The translations under genes and the position numbers were made by a program. This document shows, one piece after another, positions 42,037 to 53,682 of a DNA stretch of 64,000 bases (the stretch's first letter is position 1; the number at the start of each line of letters is the position of its first letter). The notes below the pieces were generated by a model. That model was given only the letters and a program-made list of their open reading frames with translations. It had not been told where the DNA came from and did not search any database. The DNA lies in assembly GCF_015706575.1 (NCBI RefSeq), contig NW_024037052.1, positions 13,070,711-13,134,710 on the forward strand. Direction: 5' to 3'. The stretch is from Patiria miniata (lineage: Eukaryota; Echinodermata; Asteroidea; Valvatida; Asterinidae).

Positions 42037-42429
42037 ATCTTTAATATGAGGTACACTTTTGACATAAAACCAAAGTTTCTGCGCCATCTAAAAAGACAAT
42101 TTTCAGGTTAAAATCTTTCAGTTTATTCAGTAATATAAACAATGTCGGACATCACTGTAATTTGAATGAATGCCAATTTCTTGCTGTTTTCGCATTCTAC
42201 AACTACTCCCCCCCTCTCTTTTTTTAATCCCCTCCACCCCCCCCCCCCCCATGTCAAATGTCAAACATGAGATGCTGTAAAATCAAGTTAACTTTGTTAT
42301 CGTCTTTTCATGTATTTATAAAACAACATGTAAACTCTTTTGGACTAATACTGTACTTAGCATGCATGTCTTTTAAAAGCTACTAATGCAATTTGCTTGC
42401 ACTGACTCAATTGCTGAGTTTTGAATGGA

Positions 42430-42655
42430 CATTATAAGAAATAAACAAGAGAAACACCACACCCCAAATACAAAAGTGGGTTCCTAGCATTAAAAAAAAA
42501 ATAAAAAAAAAAAATTATAAGAAATAAACAAGAGAAAAACCAAACCCCAAATACAAAAGTGGGTTCCTAGCATTAAAAAAATAAAATAATTTTTTTTTTT
42601 TATAAGAAATAAACAAGAGAAACACCAAACCCCAAATATAAAAATGGGTTCATAG
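42430..42655. repeat. Three tandem copies of an 84-bp unit
   Basis: Units start near 42431, 42514 and 42598, each with ttataagaaataaacaagag and ccccaaatacaaaagtgggt or close variants, separated by A/T runs. Confidence 0.8.
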
Positions 42656-42822
42656 GGTAAACCAACCTTCATAAAGGTGTTGACATAACAATGAACTCTT
42701 TTTGTATGTCACAGGAAAATCTTACTTGTAAAATATCTGCTACAAAAACATGTCATAGGGATAAGATTTTGGCAGTGCATATAGGCGTGAATTATTTGGT
42801 GCGTTTAAAGATTTTTCTTCAT

Positions 42823-42920
42823 TCAGCAGCTTTTCTTGCAAACATCACCCGTGGATGCTCATCAGTGTGTGTCCCTTGATGGCGCACAAAGTGCTGCTTT
42901 CTCCTGAAACCCTTGCTACA
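42823..42920 (-). pseudogene. Remnant of a C-terminal zinc finger of gene 1
   Basis: On the minus strand this 98-nt stretch reads CSKGFRRKQHFVRHQGTH, then a 15-residue tail and a TGA stop. It is the second half of a C2H2 finger (one Cys, then H-x4-H). It lies just beyond the foldback element at 42923-43689, and its first bases are in the shared target sequence. It is most simply the severed 3' end of the zinc-finger frame ending at 43691. The bases on the gene side also appear to lack part of the finger start, so a small deletion or frameshift is likely as well. Confidence 0.65.
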
Positions 42921-42922
42921 AA

Positions 42923-43689
42923 GGTTACAGCCCGGTAGTCCGAAGGTTCGATAGTCCAAAGGCTCTTTAGTCCGAAGGGTCAGTAGTCCGAAGGTTCGTT
43001 AGTCTGAAGGTTCAATAGTCCGAAGGTTTAATAGTCCGAAGGTTCGATAGTACGAAGGGTCCATTAGTCCCCAAACAGACGAAGGTTTAATAGTTCGATA
43101 GTCCGAATAGACGAAAGGGTTTGATAGTCCGAATGGACAATAAGGTTCCATAGTCCGAATTGACAATCGGACCTTGTCGATTCGGACTATCGGTCGTAAT
43201 TGTCGATTCGGACTATCAGACCTCATTTTCAATTCGGAATAATGAACCTTCGGACTAGTGAACCTCATTTTCGTTTCAGACTATTGAACCTTCGGACTAA
43301 TTAACCTTTTTCTAAATTAGGACTACCGAACCTTCGGACAAATGAACCTTCGGACTAATGAACCTTCGGACAAGTGAACCTTCTGACTAATGAACCTTCG
43401 GACTATTGCATCAAATGTTCAGATTAACGAACCTTATTTTTATTTTCGGACTATCGAACCCCCTCTTATGGGAATTTCGGACCTTATTGTCGATTCGGAC
43501 TATTGTACCTTATTTTCAATTCGGAATAATGAACCTTCGGACTTGTGAACCTCATTTTCGTTTCGGACTATTGAACCTTCGGACTAATTAACCTTTTTCT
43601 AAATTAGGACTACCGAACCTTCGGACAAATGAACCTTCGGACTAATGAACCTTCAGACCAAAGAACCTTCGAACTATCGGGCGGACCCC
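42923..43689. mobile_element. Foldback minisatellite element, copy 2 (in zinc-finger gene 1)
   Basis: Starts GGTTACAGCCCGGTAGTCCG; the motif runs forward to about 43165, then reverse to the end. The first bases match the reverse complement of the right end of copy 1 (ggttacagcccg). The flanks gctacaaa (42915-42922) and actacaaa (43690-43697) are a 7-of-8 target duplication. The stop of the zinc-finger frame lies in the right flank. Confidence 0.7.
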
Positions 43690-43690
43690 A

Positions 43691-45082
43691 CTACAAATGT
43701 CGTGGCTTTTCCTCTGTGTGTGACCGGAGGTGCCTTGTCAGCGATCGCTGGTCTTTATAGCTCTTGTGACAAATGTCACATTGGTACGGTTTTGTTGTTG
43801 AGTGGAATTTTTGATGCCTGCGAAGATGACCCTGCCGTTTGAAAGCTCCGTCACAGATGGTGCATTTATAAGGCTTCTCTTCCAAATGAATACTCTGGTG
43901 TCTCGACAGGTACGCTATGTTCGCAAAACTCTGGCCACATATGTCACAGTTATTTGATCTGGCTGTTGCATGGACTTTTTGGTGCATGCGAAGACGATCC
44001 TGCCTTGAGAAAGCTTTGTTACAGATGGTACATTTATAAGGCTTCTCCTCCAAATGAATACTCTGGTGTCTAACAAGGTCACTTGTCTGTGAAAAACTCT
44101 GGCCACAAATGTCACAGTCGTGTCTTGCTGTTGCATGGACCTTCTGATGCCTGCGAAGATGACCCTGCCTTGTGAAAGCTCTTTCACAGATGCTGCATTT
44201 ATAAGGCTTCTCCTCCAAATGAACACTCTGGTGTACCGACAGGTACTTTGCCCGGGCAAAACTCTGGCCACAAATGTCACATTCGTATGGTCTTCCTGTT
44301 CCGTGGACTTTTTGGTGCCTGCGAAGTTTATCCCGCCGTCTGAAAGCTGTGTCACAGGAAGTGCATTTATAAGGCTTCTCCTCCAAATGAATACTCCGGT
44401 GTCTCAACAGGTACGCGGTCTTTGCAAAACTCTGGCCACAAATGTCACATACGTTTGATCTGGCTAATGCATGGAATTTTTGGTGCCTGCGAAGATGATC
44501 CTGCCGTTTGAAAGCTCCGTCACAGATGGTGCATTTATAAGGCTTCTCCTCCAAATGAATACTCTGGTGTCTAACAAGGTCACTTGTCTGTGAAAAACTC
44601 TGGCCACAAATGCCACAGTCGTGTCTTTCTGTTGCATGGACCTTCTGATGCCTGCGAAGATGACCCTGCCTTGTGAAAGCTCTTTCACAGATGCTGCATT
44701 TATAAGGCTTCTCCAAATGAACACTCTGGTGTCTCCACAGGTACGCTGTCTGTTCAAAACTCTGGCCACAAATGTCACATCCATATGGTTTTTCCTCGGT
44801 ATGAATGGGACTATGCCGTTCCACCTCAGCGGCTGTGAAGAAAGCCTTACCGCAAGCTTCAAAGACATACAGCTTTTCGTCGGTGTGTCTTCGTCTGTGA
44901 CATGTCAGTTGGTCATGAGTTATAAACCCCATGTCACAAAATTCACACACATACGGCTTCTCCATTCTGTGGACAGCTCCTCTATCACAGCCCTGTGACT
45001 CTTCATTGGTTGGATTTTCTCTGTCTGGTCCAATGGAAGACTTCTGCTGGTCACACACTGGGCGACTCTTCTTAATTGACAT
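43691..45082 (-). CDS. C2H2 zinc-finger protein 1 (15 fingers, C-terminus lost)
   Basis: A 463-residue probable DNA-binding protein with almost back-to-back C2H2 fingers from about residue 44. Finger 2 has lost its first cysteine (Phe in its place); the other 14 keep C-x2-C-x12-H-x3-H. From finger 3 on, two finger types alternate: a CDICGQSF type and a KCTICD/ERAF type. The linkers alternate too: HLEEKPYKC, close to the canonical TGEKP linker, and an atypical HATAR type. Fingers 4-8 and 10-14 match one by one, so a six-finger block was duplicated. The leader (RPVCDQQKSSIGPDRENPTN) is shared with the gene at 61971-63620. The TAG stop (43693-43691) sits in the target site of a foldback element; a finger remnant lies beyond it. 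Orthologues and DNA targets are unknown. Confidence 0.88.
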   Translation of the reverse strand: MSIKKSRPVCDQQKSSIGPDRENPTNEESQGCDRGAVHRMEKPYVCEFCDMGFITHDQLTCHRRRHTDEKLYVFEACGKAFFTAAEVERHSPIHTEEKPYGCDICGQSFEQTAYLWRHQSVHLEKPYKCSICERAFTRQGHLRRHQKVHATERHDCGICGQSFSQTSDLVRHQSIHLEEKPYKCTICDGAFKRQDHLRRHQKFHALARSNVCDICGQSFAKTAYLLRHRSIHLEEKPYKCTSCDTAFRRRDKLRRHQKVHGTGRPYECDICGQSFARAKYLSVHQSVHLEEKPYKCSICERAFTRQGHLRRHQKVHATARHDCDICGQSFSQTSDLVRHQSIHLEEKPYKCTICNKAFSRQDRLRMHQKVHATARSNNCDICGQSFANIAYLSRHQSIHLEEKPYKCTICDGAFKRQGHLRRHQKFHSTTKPYQCDICHKSYKDQRSLTRHLRSHTEEKPRHL

Positions 45083-45151
45083 CGTTCAGATGTCGCAAGA
45101 CCAATTTTCTCTGTTTAATGTTTGTTTGTACATGTATTTGGAGAACACAAT
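45083..45151 (-). other. 5' UTR part of zinc-finger gene 1, with 3' splice site
   Basis: On the minus strand, a pyrimidine-rich stretch ends in gtgtgtag followed by ATTGTGTTCTCC. The second zinc-finger gene has the same arrangement (ttgcag then ATTGTGTTCTCC). A conserved acceptor before the ATG suggests an upstream non-coding exon, with the whole reading frame in the last exon. Confidence 0.5.
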
Positions 45152-45525
45152 CTACACACAAAAAAAAATAGAGTTTCAATAGTTGATTTGGTTTTAAATA
45201 TAAAGAAGAAAAATAGAATTAGATATGTAGGGTAAGTAGCTTCCACTGTAGGAATAACAAGTGGACAAACAGTAAGGATTTTGATTTCAGGGAACATCGG
45301 CCTTTTCAGGAAATTTAGCACGCATTCCTGGGTGGCTCACAAGTTACTATGGGGGTCCTTGCCCCCATAGTTCTAGGGTATAGCTCACAAATACAGAGGA
45401 AGTCCATTTTGTTTATTTTTAGTTAAGGTAAAACTAGTGGTTTAGCCTAGGACACCTCTATATTTTACTAGTTCCATTCAAAAATGACTTTTTCAGCCTC
45501 AAGCGGTAGGCCTATTTTATAATTT

Positions 45526-46146
45526 AGATTCATAAATACCTAAGACAGTTTACGCATTCCTATTGGTCGGGTCTTAAACGGATGATAAAGACATGGCTAG
45601 CTGGTCTTAAACACTTTTGCAGTGTCACAATAAAATGTGGACTACTAAAAATCCAGTGCATCTTATCGTTTCATTGGTTGAACGTTCACAATCCTCACGT
45701 AGGCATGCGCAACACTACCAGGGAGTCAGAATTTTATAGTTCTAAATTCAAAATGCAACGCGCCAGGTGCGTTCTGCGCGACATCGCGCAGAACATGATA
45801 CGCGCGCGTCAATCTCCATAAAAGGGTTGTTTACATCTTATACTCGCCAGCTGAACACACCATTATTTTACAAGAGGGATGTTTCAAAAAGCATAAAGTG
45901 AATTTGTTGGACAAAATCTGGATGTTTTGAACGAAATATATGAATTTTTTTTACCGAAAAGGTATTTATGAATGGGAATAAATATGTGCTCCGTCGGTAT
46001 TTATCACTCTGTTTAAGACCAATTAGAGACTGGGTGCTGATAATTACCCTCGCCTCCGGCTCGGGTAATTATCAATACCCAGACTCTAAGTGGTCTTAAA
46101 CAGAGTGATAAAAACCTCCGGAGTACACATTTATTCCCTTATTATA
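45526..46146. mobile_element. Hairpin element, copy 2 (upstream of zinc-finger gene 1)
   Basis: An inverted counterpart of 7582-8216, similar along its whole length. The palindromic end is at about 45990-46146. It lies about 375 bp beyond the 5' UTR splice site of zinc-finger gene 1. Confidence 0.7.
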
Positions 46147-46914
46147 CATGTACATGTATAACTCTCAGCTCTACACGTACATGTACTGTTAGTTACTTAG
46201 TTAGTAGCAAATGTTCACATGTCATTGTCTATTGCTCCCACATATTTTGATCGATTTTAGCCAAACTTTGTCAAAAGTATCAGTAGCCCAGCCCCAACAT
46301 ATCACATGACCCAAATGGGGTGAAAGATCATCATGGGGTCAAGGCCATAATGTCATATTGCTAAGCTCAAAGGTCCTTGGAAAGCTAAACTCAAAGCCTT
46401 TCACAAAATTTCTATAGATGTTTGCAAACGAGATCCAGTCTACTCATTATCATAATCGATGCATCGCGCTCGGTAACGGAATCGCACTCGGGATACAGGG
46501 ACCGTTGAATGTACGCTGGGCATGATGACCACATCGCATCGTTCAAACATTAACACGAGTCGGAAATGTAACGTGTTCACGATCGCGAGGGGAGCTCTCG
46601 GAATTGAACGAGAAATTTCACTTTTCATGCAGATCGTAAGTAAACTTCAGTACATCCATCTTAATCATCGATGTCTACTTGTACCTCAGGTGGCATATCT
46701 AGTAATTTGTAAGACATTTTGAGGGTGAAATCTGATGTTTTTTGTTGGAAAATGTTGGTTTTTGGGACGGTGTTGTCCAGCTCGCGGTATTAGCTTGGAC
46801 CTTACTATCGCCAGACCATGTCCAAATGTTAAAAAAGGCGATAGGTTGGGTCCAAGTTACTCGGACTAGGCTTAAATCAATTGGGTACAGCGGTTATCGT
46901 TAAGGTACTTGGGT

Positions 46915-47142
46915 GCAAGTTTGGGAAAGAATGTTGCAACCTGAAGGCGCTTTTTTCTTCATATATATAATCTCAATGAAGGTCATTCGTTGCAAAAATG
47001 ATGATAAGACATGAATCTGGGACTGAGAAATATTTCCAATTTTGTTAGGAAATAGGGCCTAGCCTAATTTTCTTGACTCTCCATAGACTTTGTACACAAG
47101 CACAGAAGTGGCGTCAGGTTGCAACATTTTTTCCCAAGTTTG
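46915..47142. mobile_element. MITE with TTGCAACCTGA termini, best copy
   Basis: About 30-bp inverted ends around ATGTTGCAACCTGA (left) and TCAGGTTGCAACAT (right). The core includes atctcaatgaaggtcat and gactctccatagactttgta. Related degenerate copies lie at 16190-16400 and 22965-23205. Confidence 0.65.
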
Positions 47143-47439
47143 TGTGCGGTCTGTAAGATTACAAGCAAAGGGAATAGAAATGGGGAAAATGTCCATACTG
47201 GCTCACCACTTTACCTGCTGCCAAACACATCAATTTTCACCTCACCTTTGTGATTTCACCCAAGAGGAATCCAGGAAGCTGTGCAAATGCGAAAAAAAAA
47301 TAGGCAAAATGTGTTTTTAGAGCACATTTTGGATGCACACGTCGTGCAAAACTAAGTTGAAGCAGCCAGTCAAAACTGATTGAGTGGCTAAAAGACAGCG
47401 GTACGTTATACGCATGACATCAACAACCATGACGTCGCA

Positions 47440-48107
47440 TACTCCTAGAACTATGAGGCTCCACGTACTCATAGAGTCAGAACCCCGCAAAATTGTTGTC
47501 AGCACAAAACACTAATTAAGTACAAAAACGTCCATCCCAACCAAGCTTTTTCCCACAGAACCGCTGCACAGTTTGCCCCTAAACTCCGTACAATACCTCA
47601 TGACATACTCACGTTATGTGCACCGAACAAACATCGGTGGATTCTGTCGGTTTTTCGGCAAAAATGATGAAAAATATGCCTTTTCCGCACTGAGCCGCGG
47701 GCGCGGGGGGTATGGTCACGGAGCGGAACGATAGTATGCGCATGCGTACAAGTGCAAGTACGTACCCCCCGCGGCGCGCTCCGAGCGATCGAACCTGAAA
47801 ATGACTGCGATCATTCTGCACGCGTGCACGTTTCAAGTGTCAGGTTGGCTCAGTGCGGAAAAGGCATATTTTTCATCATTTTTGCCGAAAAACCGACAGA
47901 ATCCACCGATGTTTGTTGGGTGCACATAACGTGAGTATGTCATGAGGTATTGTACGGAGTTTAGGGGCAAACTGTGTGGGGAAAAAGCTTGGTTGGGATG
48001 GACGTTTTTGTACTTAATTAGTGTTTTGTGCTGACAACAATTTTGCGGGGTTCTGACTCTATGAAGTATGAGGCTCCACTACGTGGAGCCTCATAGTTCT
48101 AGGAGTA
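47440..48107. mobile_element. Mutator-like (MULE) non-autonomous element
   Basis: Long inverted arms (about 47440-47700 and 47840-48107) begin TACTCCTAGAACTATGAGGC on each strand. Perfect 9-bp flanking repeats GACGTCGCA lie at 47431-47439 and 48108-48116. Long TIRs with 9-bp duplications are the Mutator hallmark. The centre is GC-rich and non-coding. Confidence 0.75.
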
Positions 48108-48116
48108 GACGTCGCA

Positions 48117-50230
48117 TGAGCCAGCCAATGATAGTGCAATACATCATTATGAATATTTATTTTCTCATGAATATTTAGTTTATTTCAATGGCTACTTCAA
48201 ATACGTCCAATGATTGATTATTGCAACAGTGATCGTGCGCGGCCTAGCAGTTAAGAGTCTCGTGTTTCAAGCAAGAGTCCGAGGTTCGAATCTCGACGAA
48301 GTAAGTAAAGTGACTGATTAATAATAATACTAGAAATAAAGGAAAGGAGAGGGTGAGAGTAGAGGAGGAAAGTGGAGGGAATAACCATAAAGGATGCAAC
48401 TTTTGGCACTTGAAAAAAAGGTGGTGATCCAGTATGGAATTTTTTCCCAGAAATGCATTAAGTAACAAATTAGAACCATTCTGCAACGGCAAGTCACATA
48501 AACACGATGCAGGACGAGAACATAGAGGAATGCGTCTATTTCCGACACCTTGGCGATCGTCCCCTATTTAACTATCAATTCGGCGACAGCATTGCTTTGA
48601 TATATGGTCTAGGATAAATGGTCAATCAGAAAACAGATACTTATAATCATAAGAATGTGCAAAAACCACGTAATTACAACAAATTAGCCATTATCTTACC
48701 ATCCGATCGCCCGATCCAACCTGCCTGCTTCTAATTCCGCGCCTTTTTAGTTTAAATAGAGGGCGCGCTTCACGCTCAGCGGTTGTTGCTTCACGCAGAT
48801 CAGAACATGAGAACTCAGATCATAACTAATGCGAGTGTGGATCGAGCGCGAAGCCCTTACCGTACGGTGGGCCTGGGGTTCAGGGCCCGCCTAAGGGCCC
48901 CGAAAAAAATTATTCTATATAGGTGCTCTCTGTGGTGCGATTTGAGGCAATTCCTGACCACCGTGATTATAACCTTTTTAGCAGAAGGTATTCATTGAAA
49001 CATCATTTTCGAGGTTGGAGTAATTGAATCAGCTAATCTGAGCTATAGGTGAGGGGTTCGGGGCCCGCTTATTAAGGGCCCCGAAAAAAATTGATTCCAG
49101 CCTGGTCTGTTGTGCGATCTATTTCTGACCACTTTAACCAATATTTTCTTAGCAAAGATACATTTTATGTAATAGGGCCCTGTAAATGAGACACACGAGT
49201 TCAGAAATCTAGTGGGGGGGGGGACATTTGATATTGTGCCCCCCATCCTTCAAAAAGTGCGGGAAGACATGTCCCCCTGTCCCCCTTCACTTAATTCGGA
49301 CTTCAGTTTCCCTTAAAAAAATCCTTAATTAAATTAGAAAAAAGAGAGGCCAGGCGTGACAATTATTCCCGACGCTCACGTCTAAATATTGAAGGTCATA
49401 ACGAGGCTAAAAATAAACATGACATTGACGGCCTTTTTTCAAAGCATTAAATGTCATTATGTTCCGATCATTTTTTTTTAAAAATAAATCACTTGCTTCG
49501 AAAAAGAAAACATTGACTATTGTTGCCCTGGCCCTGAAATCGCAAAGCTAGGCACCCTAGTATAGCACTGTTAGCAGGCGGAGCCGAATGAAGACCATGC
49601 CGAGTTTTGGAAAATCCCTGTAACGGAATAGAAGTACTACGCAGCAAAAAGTTCGACCCTCGTACACGATCCGAGTGCACTCTTGATGCACAAAATCATT
49701 GTTGAATTTCAAGTTTTCTAAATGCAAGCAATGAATATTATTTATCCACTCATTTTTTAAGTTTGGAATAAGCAATTAGGCAGTTAATAAAACCTTTATT
49801 ATACTCGGAAATACCCGGGCGCAATCCGATTGTCGACGAAATGAATTCGGCAAACTTTGGACATTTTCGGAAAAAGGAGGCATTCCTCCCGTTTTAGTCA
49901 TGTGACTTTTTTTTATATATTGTATAGATACCAGTGGCTACCTCAGGCCCGGATTAAGTGTTTCGTAGGCCCTAGAGCACACAAAGCACTGTACAAATCA
50001 AGCCAGGCCAAACTCAGCCTCGTCCCCAGGGTGTTGAACAGTACGCGCCCACCTTTACCTGCTCTCTTGGAAACGAAGTTGGAAATAAAGTAAGCACTGG
50101 GGACGAGGTCGGGCCAAACTGGTATAGGTCCTAGTATGAATGCCTGTTGGCACCGGCACCAAGGGCGTCAATCGCTTCTCAAAAGTGTGTGTGTGTGGGT
50201 GTGTATGGTGGTGGTGTGGGTGTGAGCTTG
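48117..50230. other. Intergenic, mostly unassigned
   Basis: No gene seen. A motif with gggcccgc and gggccccgaaaaaaatt occurs twice, near 48885-48913 and 49063-49095, suggesting a local duplication or repeat family. One tRNA-like piece lies at 48234-48305. Confidence 0.4.
48234..48305 (+). mobile_element. tRNA-like sequence, intergenic
   Basis: gcggcctagcagttaagagt ... ccgaggttcgaatctcgacg resembles a tRNA-derived head. It is not followed by a known body. Confidence 0.4.
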
Positions 50231-50522
50231 TCTTACATACGCAGTGTGGACTTCCGAATAAAACACGTCCAAATAATGTAGGTAGCAGCGACGAAGTGTG
50301 GACTTGCCCACGTCCACACTTTGTTTCCCCATTTCTGGAAAACAGGTTTAGAGGCATTTTTGGGTTAGGTTTATCCGTAGCAGAATGAAGAGAAACACTA
50401 AAGGGAATCATAGGAAAAAAATGGGTTGAAAGAGTTTTCACAGTTTGAGAAAAATGAGTTTTTCCACTGGTGTTCCTTAACTACACGAAAAGAAAGGAAA
50501 GTCCACACTGCGTATGTGAAAA
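50231..50522. mobile_element. MITE-like inverted repeat between GT microsatellites
   Basis: TTACATACGCAGTGTGGACT near 50233 is repeated inverted near 50499-50521. A GT/GTGG tract lies before it and a (GT)n plus G-run after it (50527-50570). Confidence 0.5.
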
Positions 50523-50535
50523 AAACTGTGTGTGT

Positions 50536-50566
<31 letters not shown>

Positions 50567-50965
50567 GGGGTTACAAACATGTGTATCCTGATGAGAACTA
50601 AATTCGAGTGCGAAGCCTAAACGGCGTGGGGTTGGCGGGGCTCAGTTTAGGCCCCCCCCCCCTCGGGGAGGGGGGGGGTGGATTCTAGACGCTTTGCGGT
50701 AGTACATAATTGATGTAGGCTACAGTTATTTAGTCAGGGAGGAAAACAGTTGGGGGAACATGTCCCCCCGCCCCCCACCGATCGACGCCAATGGTTGGCA
50801 CCATGATTCAGAACGACAACCTTTACACGTAAATACGTAGGGCCTGCATGTATGTCTATGCTAACCAGCGTCAGTTGGTGAAATCAAAAACTCTGAGAGT
50901 CCCTAGAACTTTTTAAAAACTTTTCTGTGCGCGTGGTTGTGGTGTGGGTATATTATAGGCTTATA

Positions 50966-51151
50966 CAGTCGACTCTCATTATAAAGAGCACTTTTATAAA
51001 GAGGTTCTGCTTATAAAGAGCAAATTCTGAGGTCCCAAATCTCAGGTTCTCTTTGTGTTTCTTTGTTTCGCTGTCCTTTTATAACAACATTCCTGTTATA
51101 AAGAGGTAATTTGGCTAGTCCCATCGACCATGTTATAACGAGAGTCGATTA
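50966..51151. mobile_element. Pogo/Tigger-like MITE
   Basis: Ends CAGTCGACTCTCATTATAA and TTATAACGAGAGTCGA, with TA before the left end. 186 bp, AT-rich, no coding sequence. Confidence 0.6.
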
Positions 51152-51817
51152 TAATATAAAACACATCAACATATTTCCAATGTCTGCAGTTTTCAGCTGA
51201 TGCATCATTAACCAAAATCAGAAACAGAATTTGACCCAATTTGGTGCCTTGAGAAACCCCACAAGAAATACCAGAGTCTTTGACAAATGGCCGCAGAGCT
51301 TAGTATTATGCATACGCTCAGTGAGGAAACTGCAGACAGTGGGAATGATAGAATGTCTAACTCCAAGTTTAATGAGCTTTCGAATGACAATGTTATGGTT
51401 CACCCGATCAAAAGCCTTCGTAAAATCTATGGTACAAAGGTTAGCAAAATGACAAGGTTTATTAAATCCCTCACGCACAAAGTTAAGCATGTCCACGAGA
51501 TAGAGCACAGTGGAGCTGCCTTTGACATTGCCATACTGATTGACATCCAGCTTTGAAGAAATGCCTTCGAGGATCCACTTTGCGAGAAAGGTTTCAAACA
51601 CTCTTGCAAAAATCGGTGTGAGGGAGATTGGCCGAAGCTGGTCAAAGCTTGATATATTCCTCTCATTAGGAATGGACACAATAGTTGCTGTCTTCCAAAC
51701 TGAGGGAAATTTTCCTTCAAGAAGGCAGCTAGGCGTTGTACAAGTCGGTGAGAGGGTCAGCCAATTCAGGAGCAAACTCACTTTGAAACGAATGATGGAA
51801 GGCAATGCAAGTTGCAA
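51150..51817 (-). pseudogene. Non-LTR (LINE) reverse transcriptase fragment
   Basis: The minus strand reads FPSVWKTATIVSIPN, LRPISLTPIFARVFE and CTIDFTKAFDRVNHN, the fingers and palm of a LINE RT. Near 51270 a one-base shift moves the GVSQGTKLGQILF block into another frame. The expected catalytic Y-x-DD appears as YVDV near 51165. Both ends are missing. Family within LINEs (CR1/L2/jockey-like) not settled. A dead fragment. Confidence 0.8.
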
Positions 51818-51869
51818 GTGATTTTGCTGTCATGCCTGCGGGATGGTGTCCTGAACTCTATGATACATG

Positions 51870-52870
51870 TAGTAAGACAGCATGTCTGCAGTGAGTGCCG
51901 AGCTTAAGTCTGACAAAGGCTGGGTAGGAGACTAGGAGCATCGGCTGATGTGCATTCGCAAGTTGGACAATGCACCGTATGTGCAAGGAGGAAATCACCT
52001 GGCAAGAAACCCCATGCTCCTCTCTAGCAATACACAGTAGGCACACCGATAGAGAGAATCGCTCTGGACGTTATGGGTCCCCTTACCAGGAGCGGCTAAG
52101 ACAATGGGTATGTAATGGTCGTAGGAGATCCATTTAGGAAGTTGATTGATGCACTGCCAGACCAAAAGACACCAACCATAGCAGAAACTCTGGTGGAGCA
52201 ATTTATTTGCAGATATGGCTGTCCAAAGGAGATCCACAGCAACCAAGGCATGAACTTCCAGTCTGCTGTGTTCCAAGAAGTGTGCATATTGCTTGAGATC
52301 GACCTGGAACCCTAAATCCGACAGGTTCAAGTATAGATTCAACCGAAGCTTGATGAATTTGGTTAGGCCGTTTGTAAAGCAAGACCAGAAGGATTGGGAT
52401 GTCCAGTTGGCCTACTTGATGATGGCATACCTAAGTACGGCTCAAGAAAGCCCTGGAGAGTCAACTTGCACCATGCTTATGGGGCGGGAGATAACACTAC
52501 CACTACACGCCTTTACTGAGCTACCTTGCGACAGTGATGACCCCCTGTCAACTGACTATGCTCACAATCTGAGACAGAAGATGAGCGTGGCACACCAAAG
52601 AGGTCAGAGCAAAATGAAGTTGAATCGTCGAAGGCAAAAGCGCAACTATGATCCCCATATTTGGGTAGCAAGATCCAAGCTGGAATGTTTGTAGGGTTGC
52701 ACAACACTGCACGCAAGAAAGGGTCGTCTCCAAAGCTCCAGTTCAAATGGATTGGGCCGTATTTTGCCTTACAGAGGTTATCAGATGTGACCTTCCGGTT
52801 TCAGGAGAAACCAAAATAAAAGTTAAAGGTTGTGCATTATGACAAAATGAAGATCTACACAGGCCCAGAG
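51870..52870 (+). pseudogene. Ty3/gypsy integrase remnant
   Basis: Plus-strand pieces in shifting frames: a CTVCARRKSPGKK zinc region, PIERIALDVMGPL, YVMVVGDPFRKLIDALPDQK, YGCPKEIHSNQGMNFQSAVF, then WDVQLAYLMMAYLSTAQESP and a KVVHYDKMKIYTGPE tail. The order is that of a gypsy integrase core and C-terminal region. Stops and frameshifts interrupt it (for example after position 52312). Confidence 0.8.
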
Positions 52871-53682
52871 AAAATAAAATGGTGAACAGGAGGAAGAGAT
52901 AGCATTCCTGTGGAGCTGGAGACCGAGGATGAACAAGAGCCTCCACCTGATGATGAAGATGGTGTTCAATTGTAGAAGATGTTCCACAAGGTGAGACAGC
53001 AAACGACACTTAAGAAATCCAAGAGGATCAACCCAACTTCGAGTCATTAGCTGAACGAACTGAGGAACAAGAACCAGTGGAGAGTTCAACCCGAGGATAC
53101 AACCAGCAACACACGAAAAGCTCAAAAACTGCTAACTGGTCTCCGTGCACCCAATGTTTCACAATGGGTGTCCAGCAGGTACCACCGCGCTGCATAGCAG
53201 AACATATATGTACATACGTAAGTGTGTGCATTATGTGCACGAAACAAATATGGTGAAATATCCATTAAATGTGTACATGTCAGGCTGTATTTCAACTTCA
53301 TGTCGTCAACATCACCTCCACTGCATATACATCGCTCATCCAACGTTTATCCACAGCTTATCCACCTCGTATCTACCACTTCTGCATTAGTTATCCGCCC
53401 CTGTGCATAAGCCTAACATTAGATCATGCCAGGTGGATAACAACTCACGGGCAGCCAAGGAGAGGGGTGACCGCGACAGAAAACGAGGACAATCGGACAC
53501 CATACCACACCACACAAGAAACAAAAGAAAGAACAGAACAGCAGCCCAAGTGCAACCACCAGCCGAGACTGATCCCAACATCAGCACCAGCAGATTGAGC
53601 AGCAGCAGCTGCGTCGTCCTCACCAAACTCAGTCATCCACCAGTAGCAGACAGGCGCACACCCTCAGCAAGCTACGAAGCAC

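Larger units (their letters stand above)
38400..42429. other. CDC40 3' flank and intergenic
   Basis: No gene found apart from the elements at 39179-39496 and 41495-42036. AATAAA at 40470-40475 followed by A-rich DNA could be a distal CDC40 poly(A) signal. Around 40665-40750 sequence such as gtttgctacattaat matches the 3' flank of zinc-finger gene 2 (61678 on), so it may be old 3' UTR of zinc-finger gene 1. Confidence 0.4.

Noticed and set aside
42923..43689. CRISPR-like array of short repeats
   Set aside because: Units are degenerate, have no spacers of fixed length and reverse orientation halfway; the context is an animal genome.
44120..44998. Plus-strand frames of 112-125 codons opposite the zinc-finger gene
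   Set aside because: Antisense shadows of a repetitive C2H2 gene; the minus-strand frame carries the Cys/His pattern.
50527..50570. Telomere-like or regulatory GT/G tract
   Set aside because: Simple (GT)n followed by a G-run; ordinary microsatellite.
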